Program-made: the position numbers and the translations under genes | Shown: piece after piece, positions 46,321 through 58,183 of the stretch | Numbering within the stretch: the first letter of the stretch is position 1 | Layout of the letters: each line of letters starts with the position of its first letter | Assembly: GCA_948567375.1 (NCBI GenBank) | Contig: OX419755.1 | Coordinates: forward strand, 70,498,944-70,562,943 | DNA: 64,000 nucleotides | Source of the DNA: Lunularia cruciata | Taxonomy: Eukaryota; Streptophyta; Marchantiopsida; Lunulariales; Lunulariaceae | Reading direction: 5' to 3' | Notes under the pieces: model-generated | Told to the model about the DNA's origin: nothing | What the model saw: only the letters and a program-made list of their open reading frames with translations | Database searches by the model: none

Positions 46321-46500
46321 TGCCGCCTTCTCAGATTCTTTAGTAGTAAATTGACTCTTCTAGCCTTCTTCTTTTTCACATTATAAAGTTCATCTATGAG
46401 CCCTCTCCTCCCGTTGTTCTCTTGATGTAGACATTCTTATTTGATGGACAGTCTACTTTTGATTTGGCTTTGTATTCTTCCATTCTTGAGATTTGTATCC

Positions 46501-46515
46501 TCCACAACAATGCCA
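46501..46515 (-). other. Element E primer-binding site, tRNA-Asp-like
   Basis: The minus strand reads TGGCATTGTTGTGGA shortly after the 5' LTR end, resembling the TGGCGCCGTTGCCGGGG primer site of Athila/Tat elements with C-to-T type changes. Confidence 0.6.
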
Positions 46516-46524
46516 AAAATCATA

Positions 46525-49265
46525 TGACAACCCAACAAGTATCACTTTTGCGGTAATCAATAAGTAATCGTTCATTCCCACAAAGATACTAGTCAAATGG
46601 TCAAATATAAGTAAAAGTAACAAAAAATTCTTCTTGGTTGTGTCTGTAGCCTCTTGGGTAGAAATCACACCCAAAAGAGAGTAACAAACACTCAATTTGT
46701 AGTCTTGTCACAAATTAACAACACTTATAATCACAATTCTTCAACACTTTCCAAATTGATATTGATTGTGATGATTTAGTTTCTTCTAAAGAATGCTACT
46801 TCACCATGAACTGACTTTGCCTTAGAATTGTGTTCCACCCCTCCACTAAAGGCACAACTTCTTTAGTCAAAGTTGCTTTGCATCAATCCAATATTGTGAT
46901 CACACATGTGAAATACTATCAACACTAAGATTCCTCATATATTTATCAAGGCATTGCCTTTATTGCACTCCACTTAAGATCAAACACACAAAATGGAATT
47001 GGAGTTGCAAAATCCAACATCTAACTCACTCATACTGCAATTCAAACTTCTCAAAACACTCACAAACACACATATAGGATTGATACTCAAAATTAAGCTC
47101 AAATGACAAGCATTGAGTTACATCACTTTGCTTTAATCAACTTCAAAAATATAGTACTAAACAATAAACACTTCAAATGCCTCCTTTAAATAGGCAAATC
47201 AATCAATAATTACCTAAATTGCCTAAACTACTTCAGTTGCTACTTTACAAATCTATAGATCCAAAGTATCACTCCACTTCTTCATATCTACCTCTTCATA
47301 TCTCAAAATAGTTACTTCTAATCCAATCCAATGTCTATTTCTATTGTGGCTTCTATACCCAAATTGCCGACAAGCACCTTTTTCATTTTAGTTTTGTTCA
47401 CTATATTTACTTCTCCTTCTACACTTGTCATATCTTCAATTTGAACTCAAATTGAAGTCATAATCCGCGTAACTACTTCTTCTTTTTCTATCATAACTTC
47501 TTCTATTGACTTAGGTAATTCACCCAAAGTCACATGCACTCCTACTTCCACTACTTCACATTGGGTTCCTACCTCCACATTTTTGTGAAGTTCATCTAAT
47601 TTTGATCTGACTAAATCTAATATGAGACAAACAATATCTTCTACTTGAATTATCTTCCTATATACTCTATCTCTTAGGCAAAATAGAAAATTGTCCATCT
47701 TTACATCCTTTGCCTTCCTCTTCTTAGTCTCTTGCACAAGCAACTTCAACTTGTAAAATCTTGATTCCTCCAACTTTACTTCAGCTTCAATACTTAATAT
47801 TACCTTCATCCTCTTGATGATCTCCCCTATTGACCTCAATGCCTTCTCAAATTACCTCCACCTGAGTTCTTTCTGCTTCCAATTCATCTTGATACATCCT
47901 CAATTCTTCCTCATGCTCCGCCTTCAACACTTCCTTCTCTTCCCAATAGTGATGAGTTGAGCCTCACATTCTTGATTAGTTCCTGCAAACTCTCTTCTTC
48001 TCAATCCTTACTTGCCAATTTGCATTACTAGGCCTGATCCTTCTCTGTTGCAACCAATCTCAATTTCTCTAGTTTTTGCTTCCTTACCATTGCAATGTCC
48101 CTTGAATACATCACACTGAGTTGTGTTTCATTGAACTACCTTCAACCTCTCAAAGTAATGTGGTGGTGCATTTATCCTCCAATTTCCAATCATCTACCTC
48201 ACCCTTTGGTGGAAATTTTTTGCCCAGTTCACCTCCTCTTTTGCGAACATCTTATCAAAAAATGCAACTTGCTGCTTTGTTACATAGGTGATCAGTTTAA
48301 GCTTGAAAATTTCCATTAACGCCCCGACAATACTTTGCTTTATTGGTCCTTATATGCATCCGCCTTGTACCTATTCTTGGTGCAAGGAGCATTGAAGGAA
48401 TTTCTAACCTTTGTAGTCTCCTCCAAAGAATCACACTTCCGATAGAAGGTGATCCCGACTACATCCCTAGCTTCTCTCCCTAAGACTAGTCTCCAATCCA
48501 ACTCAATCCAACAAGCCAAATTTCCTCTCTTTCCCTCCGCCTCAACACCAACTTCACAATCACTAGCAATTATTTTTGCCATGAAACCCAGAAAACTTAA
48601 GTTCTAGCCCCATACCAAAAAAGAGATCCAAAGCCTACTCAAGACTTTGATCTTTGCCACTACATCTAACCTCCAAATTGCAGGATACCTCATCAAAAGT
48701 GAAGGAATCTTCCTATTGCTCTTCATTGGCATCATGTATTCTCTAACCTTTGGTGTTTGAAAAATCAAACCCTTAGGGCTGAGGTAAGGGTCCACCCGTG
48801 ATTACCTCCTTACCTCAGCCCGTGATTCTAACTCCTTCAAGACAACTCTTAAGAGGGACATGATAACAATTCAACATTGCAGAATTTGTTTGACGAAGTC
48901 ACGATTTCATACTTTTGTGCTTCTCGGTCATTCTTCAATCAAACTTCAATTGCAACTCATAAACTCTGCATGTCTTGCTCGTCACTCTCAATTTTATCCT
49001 ACTCCTGAAGTAGCCATTTTCCTTGAACATACCTTCTTGATTTGCTTGGCCCAAAGAAAAGTTATTACAATTTCTTCGGAGTGGATCGATCACTCTGCTG
49101 CAAAGTATCCTTTAAGTCTGATCCGAGTCCTTCTTCCTTTGACACGAAGTCAACTTCCTTGGATTGGATCCAAACACACGATTCTTCTCCGTTTGGCTTC
49201 AATTCGGCTTCAACAATACACTTCTTCTTTAAAACTCATAAAAAACAAAAAATGTATGTACAACA
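46525..49265 (-). mobile_element. Element E 5' LTR
   Basis: 2,741 bp, TG...CA termini, colinear with the scattered 3' LTR segments and free of nested elements. It therefore serves as the empty-site reference for insertions C, A and F. It contains sense-strand open frames homologous to those in the 3' LTR (for example 48,340-48,582 and 47,447-47,839). The two LTRs differ in length and are substantially diverged. Confidence 0.85.
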
Positions 49266-50036
49266 CTAACTCCTAAAACCAATTAACACAACATTCACTT
49301 CTAATCTCAGAATATTCTAAATCTAAATTCAACAGAATATTCCTTTTACTTCCCAATAACACTTCTTTTTAATACAATCTTCACTTAACTTCCAACTTCT
49401 AATAACAATAGAATTTAATATGTTCTAAGATAATATCAGCCTCTAATCGCACTTTCTTTTCCTAATCACACTTAGAGAGAATTCAATTTTATGGCAATTC
49501 CGTTTCAATCCTAATAAAACCTGTTTATATTGGAATACTCACTCTTAACCGCAGTTTAGTTTCTTTTCAATTGCAATATAGACGAAACGATGTAGTAAAA
49601 TTGAAATGTAAGAACAGTGCCTATAATGAAGATGAAATGGCAGAAAATGATAAATCAAAGCACCAGATAATTCAGACCCAAACCAACAACCAGATCGAGT
49701 CATTTGGAAGTCATATGATGGGCCTGATTGAGTTTTAGCTTATGTTAGAAGTTAACATAAGCCTTGTTGTGATCCTGGGTATGCTTTGAGTCGAAAGCTG
49801 TGATTGTCGGTTGTTCTACGCTGCTCGAAGCCTTCCGTTACTCGTCACTACAGGATGCAAAGTGTTGTCATTTCTCTACAGTATCAGCATCTTTATGTTG
49901 AGCTGTGTTGAGAGAGAGAGAGAGGTTTGATTGTAAGCTTTGATTGCGATGGTTCTAAGCTGCTCGAAGCCTTGCGTGCCAAGTATTCTCATCATTTTCC
50001 GCATCTTTGTGTGGAGAGAGAGTGTGTGTTAATTTT

Positions 50037-50165
50037 GTATGAAACGACGTCGATCGACCTTCCATTTCGAAACTTCGATAGGAGGGACAGAGAGAGAGTT
50101 AGCGTTCATGTTGTATGAAAACGATGTCGATTGACCTTCCATTTCGACAACTTTGATAGGCAATC
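50037..50165. repeat. Imperfect tandem duplication
   Basis: Two units about 76 bp apart share TTGTATGAAA, ACGATGTCGAT-type sequence and GACCTTCCATTTCGA-AACTT-GATAGG. A related duplication (GCTGCTCGAAGCCTT) occurs at about 49,822 and 49,960. Confidence 0.7.
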
Positions 50166-50604
50166 ACAGTCATAGCTCTTGACTGCACATAAATGAACGG
50201 AAGCTGCCAATAAATTTCCGGGATTCTCGAACTCAATCTTGTCGAGGGATGAGCCATATGTGTGTCCGCCCATTTATAAAGCAAGCTCTACGGTACGGTA
50301 GTCTCGTCTTTGTGAAGTTAACAGAAATTATACGAGAGAAAACTTTACGACATAAGAAAACTAGCAGAAGGAAAAACGATATGAGTTCAAGCTGAGGTAT
50401 CTATCTAGCTGAGGTGCAATCTATTCGTTCTTACATGGTGCATGTCTGAAGTCCCTACTATACGTGGAGGCTGTTGTCGTTCTTCATTCTAGAGTAGGTT
50501 TGAATGAGTCAGAATCAAGATACAAATGATAGTCCCACCTTCCAAATTACTTCGATGCTGAAGGACCCAGCTCCTTCCATTTGAAGACCTATAGTGAGTC
50601 CACA

Positions 50605-50681
50605 GGAAAAAAGGCGACCGCGTAGGAAAAATGAAGGATGGGAAGACCCCATCAAGCCGTACAAGGGAGAGACAAAAAAGG
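50605..50681 (-). repeat. Short GC-rich interspersed repeat, inverted copy
   Basis: The minus strand reads CCCTTGTACGGCTTGATGGG then GTCTTCCCATCC and CCTACGCGGTCGCC. It is the best-preserved copy in the window and shows the fullest extent of the family (about 75 bp). Confidence 0.7.
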
Positions 50682-53600
50682 TAACATGGGGCTAAGCCCC
50701 AATAGAGAAATGGCTTTCCAAGAGGAAATGGAGGGCTCCTTATAGCTGCTGTGGAGTATCCTTATCCATCACACCATCAAACAAGACGAAATGGACCTAG
50801 AAAAGAGCAACAGAAGACACAGAAAACAAGATCCTCTAATCCTCTGATTGCATAGTTGGGGGGAGACGAATAATGTCTGTCAGATTGCATCCTCCATCAA
50901 GGAAAGGTAATCATTGGACAGTATTCGTCCATTGCTGCTGCATGTATCCAAGGACTCCTGGATACATGGAGAGCAAATGCATCGCGTGCGTCGAACTCAA
51001 ACAAACAAGAAGACAAACATCACAAACAAACAGCCTTTACTCGAAAGCACAAAACTCTCTCCGGGGACAACGTTAAAGGGGAAGTGTTTCGTCACCATTT
51101 TGGAAGAACGGAGTGGGTCGTGCCCTCCTCGCCCGTGCATGTGACTCCCCAACATTGACCAATTGAGGGCAGTAGCATTTTATGTGAACATGGGATGGGC
51201 ATGGTGGGACACCGCAAGAATGGTGGCGCAGCTTAGCAAAGGGCTACGCAGGGGCTCCTGTCATGTGCATAAAGGAGATCCGAACGTATCACGTCGAAAG
51301 TAGTCGGCAAACTACATTTCAGATTCTCAAACTTCACCGGCCCACCCTCGCTCGGTGGTACTGTATATGCTCAGGACCGATGAATCCTGAACGGACTTCT
51401 CATTCTTTATTACCAAGATATTGTAACGAATCAACACGAGCATGTGATTGAAGGAGAATGTATCACATAGTACGAGTTACAGGGCAAGTACTGCCATGTG
51501 TCCGCCAACGCGATGCATCTTAGTCTATTCATGTGTTCAATTTTCAATTGTCCTTCTTGCGACGATTCCCGAGACCCTGCTCTCACCAGAGTTTGAATTC
51601 CTCTTTCTGCCCATCTACTAATCTATTGTTCGGAACGAAACAATAGATGTCTAGGGTAAGTGTTTGGGGCCCCCTTCAACACAACCGGAAGACATACATA
51701 TGGTCAATAAACTAATACGGGATAACGAAATTCGTTTATAATACTTTGCTTCGCTTTACTTTTTGATTACCCACTTGCTTCTCCGGTCACTTGGCAATAG
51801 GCTTTAGGCGGTACTTCGCTCTTTAGCCTGGTTTCGCAGGATGGGATAGTATGAGATCAGGGCAGAAGCTGTTGTCCTTTATTTTCAGTTGCTAGTATAC
51901 CTGCTGGATCGCTACTACTGCCGTAGCTCCAGAAAGCTGCAAATTGAGCGGTGTCTACCAGTGGTGTAAGGCCTATCGATTAAAATATGTAAAATATGGA
52001 CTGCACCCTTTTTCTTCGGATGCAAATCTTTAAGATGAGTCCGATAGCTGTTTACGGAATCAAATTTTCTGTTCCACTGATTGTGATGGCAAAACGACTT
52101 TCTTCTGAAATTAATGGGTGGGAGGAATACTACCACTTCTATTTCTTCGTCCTACGCTTCGCTATTTTGAAGACGAGCTTTATCTATGGCCGCTGCTACG
52201 TAGCAATGCACGGGTTTTCATACAAAGTCAAGGGAAGATGTTGAAGACTGCGAAATATTTGTCATTGCTTTTTGTACAGTAGTAGTCTCCGTCGCGTTTG
52301 ATTATGAGGGCCGTTCGACTACCTTTCCCCAGATGACGGCGGTCGTTTGCAGACGCTTGTGGAAAAGCCTAGCTATGAATAGTGACAGCACCAGAGCAAA
52401 TGTGATTTGGGACGCATAATGAGTTACACTACAGGAGTGCTTGTTTCCTCTACAGGTTACTCTTATATAGTAAAAAAATTACTCTTATATATACTCTTAT
52501 TGAACGAGATTACATGAAAGGTGAAGCCTGTTACAATTTGTATGGGGTGATTCAACACAAGTTATCGAACAACATTTGTGAAATGGCCCTAAACATTCAA
52601 GCAGTGCAAACTTGTATGCACCAACGGACGTAGAAATCACACAACGGCATCTCGATGAATTGAATACACACAAACTTTGTGTTTGAAGGAAAGAACTTCC
52701 ACCAATGATTCCGTACGCGAGAGAAGAAATTCAACCCATCTATCTAAACTTTGCGACGTTCCTATTCCAATGCGACATGCGAAATGAACATGAAATGCCT
52801 CCCTCAGCATCAAGAAGTAAGTTCTTCTCTTTCACACTGGCTTGTGATTTACAACACAGTGACTGAAGTAATAGATAAGAAGGAAGTTCTTCGGATTTCT
52901 GAAGGGTGACTGTTAGAGATAACTGTATACTGTAGGACCTTAAATTCCAACGAAGGGCTGCTTGTGATGTGCGTGATTCCGACGTCAGTTTTAATCCTCA
53001 TCATTATTTTGGTTGGTAAATGCAGGCAGGGAGGGAGTGAGGGAGGGTACTGTACGTGCCGCGCTGAAGTGGAGTGGCGGCCATGAATGTAGGGGGTGGA
53101 AATCTTCCACGAGAGAGTATAGTTTGACGCTCCCTCATGGGCCCCGACATATAATATGGTATGGAAGTGAGTAGTGTAAAGGAGTCCAGTTCTCTCATTA
53201 GAGAGTAACTGTACTGCAATAATTCATAAACAATTCATTATTCCTGGGACTCGAATATTCGAGGGTCATCCGTTCGCAAAAAGGTGTATGTAATAAGTTG
53301 GCAGTGTGGAACACGAGACAGAACGCAGAAGACAGCAAGAAGGCAGGGCTCCTGACTTCTGGAATTCTGACGCTGAAGCCGCCAACGATAGAGTGACAGG
53401 TAGCGAAATTTGAATGTTCTTCCGACACAGTACCAGAGAGTGAGAGACTCCCGGCCGGCGAATGTGGGGAACATTGAATCGGTTATTTCATTCCATGTGA
53501 TCTTGCGTATGCATCGGAATTCAGTCAAATGAGATGAGATTGAAAGAGATGATATGACATGATATTACTAGGATGAACTGAACTTCTGAATGAATGGATG

Positions 53601-54499
53601 AGTGAAACCTGAACTGTTACAGCCGAAGGTAGCAAACGCAGACAGACAGACAGGGGTGGGTGAAATCGAGCGAAAATTGGAAGATCCGGGAATGAATGCC
53701 AAGGAAAGCCAAGCTTGTCATAGTATTTCGCTGGCCGAACGAACCCGATGGACTAGTGCAGTGTAGAATGCATGCAGGTATAATCGAGAGCATCATCACA
53801 AGCAAGAAATTTGCTTGTCTGTTCGTGAAGAAGGCCCGCTATCAACGGACCATAAGTCCACTTTTGCCTTCTACCATCCACACTGCAGCTTTTACGTGCC
53901 AATGATTCTGTTGCTAGTCATTAGTAGTTACTTCAGCTTCTTTTGCTTGTTTCTGGTAATTATTCTCCTCTCTTTTCTGCTTTGAAGCTCTCAGCTATGG
54001 ACACTACTCGAGTTTCGAAGAATGTCACGGACGGTCCTACTTACTCTACATAGCGCTCATATCATCAGATGGAAGTCGGGCGGTCGGGGATGGGGAATCA
54101 CTTTTAAGGTTAATGCTGTACTGTCGACTTCTTTCTCACTTATCTCTCTCGCTTTCTGTCTTGTAGTGATGAGCAGCAGTTGGTGCTGCTTTTGGGCCCG
54201 TGGATGACATTGCTTTCGGTTGCAAACATAGACCCAGCAGTCGTCAAACTTCCAGTGGATTGGGGAACTCCATGTTTGGCGACCGAGATTCGAGTCGCTT
54301 CCAAGAGCTGTTCGTTCTCCGAGGCGTGCACAATCTCGGGCGAATTTGATGGTGCAACAATCTCAATTTGCTATACTTACGGGTATAAACCCAAAGATTT
54401 CGTGTCTACAAGGAGAATGTTCAATCGAGTAAGATTCTCGAGTTCAGGCGTTCATGCTGAACGACGTCTACTTCTAAGTTCCGGGAGGGGTGGTCTATA

Positions 54500-57400
54500 T
54501 TGATGAAGTCAACAATGCCGAACGCACGACCGTCACATTCCTCGAGAGTGGGGGTTTTGGGCAGTAGAGAGAAAGAGAAGAAAGTTAGATTCGAGGACAA
54601 TGAAAGGAGTTTTAATCTGCCGGAGAGATCTTCACGATGTCTTCCGAATCATCATGAAGGAGTGACTTTGAAAGACAAGAAGACTGGGGAGATTCTTCCT
54701 TTTGGAGAGCACAAAGTTACGCCCACGCCCCCTCCTGCTGCACCAGAGAGCGAGGAAATACGTCTCAAGGGGAAGCTAAGATGGTTGTTCGAACAGGATC
54801 GGATGTTCTGGGAATCGAACGACACGAAACTTGCGGTTAGTGGTGATACTGTGAAGGGGACTAGATTAGCTGGAGAAGAAAGGGACCGCGCGCAGGATAT
54901 TGTAACTCTTCCTTCGGATCCGCAGCTGGTAACAGTGAAGAGCAACGGCAAGCCACGGGCTAGAGGAGAATGCTTCAGGAGAAGCGCCTCGAGTAAAAAG
55001 TCGACCAACGTTCAGCAGGGGAAGCTCAATGTTGAGCTGCATGATAAGGGACCCAAGTCTCGAAAGGAGCCCAAGCAGTCCAGCGGAGAAAGCCAGAAAT
55101 TGAACTACCAATCTCCAATTCACAGTTCGGAATTCAAGGATGCAAAGGCATCGTGGGATTTTGAAGACCAGCAGCAGCGACCAGGGGCTAAGACGTCGAA
55201 GGATATCTCACATACCGCTACAAGTACCGGTGTTAAGATGAGGAGGTCAGCATCCTTAAACTTGAACAGCAGAAATTCTAAGGATGAAAAAGCTCGAAAA
55301 GTTCAGTCGAAGACGAAACCTGGTTCTCCACCGCATCAGAAGGTGGCGAAGGAGGAAGAGCTTCCAAAACTTCTGAGACTCCCAGAAGTAGTTCATCATC
55401 TGTCATGCGTCTCCGTGGACGATATGGCGGAAGTGAGCGAGCTCGACCTCGGAGGACCCCCTGATACATTATACTTCACTGACTACGAGGATGCAGGAGG
55501 AGATGGAGCGAATTCTGAAGAGGATGAGGCGGATGAGAGGACAAAGGTGGGTGCAGCAGCAGCAGCAGGAGAAAACATGGAAGATAAGACTACGTTCCTG
55601 ATAGCGAAGTGCGACTTGCTGGCCAAGGAGAAGGATATTGCCGTAAGGAAATGGAAAAGAAGTTGTGTTGAAATAGACCAAGCAGCGCAGATGACGCAGG
55701 CCTTACGATCTGCAATCGAGACTTTACTGGAGGTAAGCCTGGCGCGCAGCTCTATATTTAGCACGGCAATAAATTTGCGCATTCAAGCACTTCTCTGGAC
55801 ATCTCAATCATGCTTCCCCATGTCTTGGATTTTTGCGAACAAAAGCGGATAAGGACTTCATATTTGAGGGATATGGGATTCTGCTGTAGCTTTGATATCC
55901 ACGGCTAGCCCTTACTGACAGCAAGGAAAGAAGGAATGAAAACTGCTGTCATACAAGAGAAAAAGGCTAAAACTGTTCACTGCGTTCCTCGCCTTTGTCC
56001 CGTGCGATGGCCCTCGCGACTGTCGGTCATTGCGAACTTGAAGGATTTGTTTTCCTCTCCGTGAGTCAACCGCTTTTACTAGTCACGTGGATCTATTTTT
56101 TCTCTGATAAATGGATTTGGAATGAGTGTGGTGCTCACTGTAGCGGCTATTTTTTTTCAGGTCAGTGTCGGTGCAGAATCAGCGACGGACTTCGCAAGTA
56201 AGCGAACCACTCTCGAGGAACACACGCGCGCACTGAAAATCAGAATGGAGAAGCTGCGAAGGAAGAGCGCGGAACTTCATCCTCATCCGGAACCTGAAGT
56301 AGACTTATTTCCAAATGCCTTGTTGCAAGGCAGGATCGAGACCCTCAAGAAAAGCTCAGAAGGTCGGGGTCTCGGCAGTCCTGAAATTCCCCGTGACACG
56401 GAACACAAAGTCGAGGATTTAAAGGCTCGCCTGGAGAAACTGATGCTTGCCACGAACTCGAGGGTAAAGGCCGGACCGGAATTGTTTACGTTCATGCCTA
56501 TTTTGCAGCATCACACAAAAAGACTTGTGCTAAGAATACCGTACATTTGCTCCAAGAAAGAGCAGATGCAAGTAGACATTGTCAGTTGTGTTCGATCTTA
56601 TTGCGTCCAAACACCTAAACATGGAAATCTATAATGCTCAGGTGACGGACCAGGGAGAGCATGTTATGTCGAGGCCCAGAGAGAAGAAGAAGAAGCCCCC
56701 TAAAGAGACCACCGTTCAACCAGAGGTAAAAGCCCAGAAATCCAGACGACACTGGTAACTTGATGTGTGTCTGACTGGTAGAAGAAGAGGAACTCAACTT
56801 TTGACTGTGATGGCAGAAGGCTGAATTGAAAATGAGAGGATGGTTCAACTCTCTCTCCGCAGAGCTCTCGGCAGAGCTCACACCGCATGCGGTTCAGCCA
56901 AATGGTAGTGTAGGGAGTACGAGAGAACCAAGCTATGAAGCGACACCCGTCAACTCTAAACAGGTCGACGACTCTCACTCCTCTCAAGTTTCATTTTTCT
57001 GTCTTTGTTTGTTTGTTTATCATAATTCTGAGGCGTGTATTGCACGTGAGTATTCCTCAGGTCAGCCCCTTACATCCAAGTTCACACCACCATTTGGAAG
57101 ATACAGCGAGTACGCATTCTTCCGAGGAGACCAAAATTCGTGTCATCCACAAAATTGCGGAGGAAGTGAGAGCTGAATCAGAACAATGGTATCAAGTTCA
57201 AGAACTTCTCCAACGCGTGGGAGAGGACATGAAAAGTCTGCAAGAAGCTTGCAGTACATGGGAGCAACGTGCTCTTCTTGCGGAAGCTCAAGTTGCAACA
57301 CTGCAGAACGAGGTGTGTATTATACGTGGGAGGCGAGCTATTTTCTCTTGGTTTGGTTTGGGGGCAAATTTCTTACTGGAGTGCATGCTTGCAGGAGCAG

Positions 57401-58183
57401 GAAAGGAGAGAGAGAGCAAAATCTGGAGATCAAAAAATTGTCGAACTTCAGACGGAGCTGGTGAGACTCAGAGATACAGTCGATGAGGTCAGGATACAAC
57501 TCGGAAGCGTGGACCCAAGTAGGTGGTTCGAAGCAGCCAACAAGTACGGGTATGCCTTTGTACCCGTGATGAAACCCAATGTTTCGGGCAGCTACTCGTT
57601 CAGGGATTACAATGCTGAAGCTGCGGCTGATGAAGCTCGGGGATCATCAACAACGACAGACGATATTAACAATAATAGCAATAGATCGAGGCATAAGAGT
57701 GCCGCTGCTGCACCTGACTGTAGCGACACTTGTGCGGTGGACAACCAATGGCAACCTAGTTCGTCTAGAGACAAAATCCGTCCGAGGCGAAATCAGAAGC
57801 TCCCCAGCGTGCAGTGGGCAAATGAGATTGCCAAGGCTGAGGAAGAGGAGATTTTTCAGTCTAAACTGGTGGGATCCAGCGAACCTCAGCTCTCAAGTAT
57901 GGACTTACTCAGGACCGACGTTGTGGTGGAGGACTTAGAGGAGGAGGAACTCCAAATGTCCACCGACATTTCATCACGACCCGAGAAACTAACAAAACTA
58001 AGACTGGGAACCAAGCCGTCCGACGACTTGCATTGGAGACATGAATCGAAGGAGGCGATCCCAACGTCCCCTGTTTCGAAAGACAGCACCGGTGAATCGG
58101 GGCTCCCGGTATCGACCCGGCCCCCGCTCAAAGTCGTCTTGGGAAACGTGGCTCCGTCCAAAGAGAACAAGAAGCCCTTGTGA
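54500..58183 (+). CDS. Uncharacterised coiled-coil protein with C-terminal KEN and D-box-like motifs
   Basis: Gene model by eye, all introns GT-AG and phase 0: 54,500-55,732, 56,161-56,463, 56,642-56,725, 56,817-56,963, 57,061-57,312 and 57,395-58,183, giving 935 codons plus a stop. The start is the first of two adjacent ATGs; no earlier in-frame exon was recognised. Residues 1-340 are basic and Ser-rich, with a VRFEDNERSF segment. Glu/Lys-rich helical, coiled-coil-like stretches lie at about 355-512 and 600-700 (for example RVIHKIAEEVRAESEQWYQV). The tail is acidic and then ends RPPLKVVLGN...SKENKKPL. No enzymatic domain is seen and I do not recognise the family; the coiled coils and possible degrons suggest a scaffold or cytoskeleton-associated protein (inference). 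It is convergent with the POT1-like gene. Confidence 0.75.

Larger units (their letters stand above)
14214..49265 (-). mobile_element. Element E: old Ty3/gypsy element with giant LTRs, host to three nested insertions
   Basis: Minus-strand element. The 5' LTR is 46,525-49,265, the internal region 39,586-46,524 and the 3' LTR 14,214-39,585, the latter split by elements C, A and F. Evidence: both LTR copies start TGACAACCCAACAAG at their lower ends; both share the upper end (AACAATA-ACTTCTTCTTTAAAAC); a primer-binding-site-like stretch follows the 5' LTR and a polypurine tract precedes the 3' LTR. The tRNA-Asp-like primer site and the reverse transcriptase style suggest a non-chromovirus, Athila/Tat-like lineage (inference). 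It has many breaks and the LTRs are well diverged, so it is the oldest layer of this nest. No clear target duplication was found (AACTT left, CTAAC right). Confidence 0.8.
49266..54499. other. Intergenic region, no gene recognised
   Basis: About 5.2 kb. It contains a (GA)n run at 49,909-49,924, local duplications at about 49,790-50,165, one inverted copy of the short GC-rich repeat at 50,605-50,681, and a small TTACTCTTATATA repeat near 52,450-52,500. No translated segment looks like a conserved protein. The last kilobase or so presumably holds the promoter and 5' UTR of the coiled-coil gene. Confidence 0.55.

Noticed and set aside
53238-53528. A 96-codon minus-strand open frame upstream of the coiled-coil gene
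   Set aside because: No recognisable domain, no splice-consistent partner exons, and unremarkable composition; it is probably promoter-region noise.
54180-54503. A possible extra 5' coding exon of the coiled-coil gene
   Set aside because: The frame ends just before the ATG at 54,500 and I found no phase-compatible donor and acceptor joining it; treated as 5' UTR or upstream sequence.
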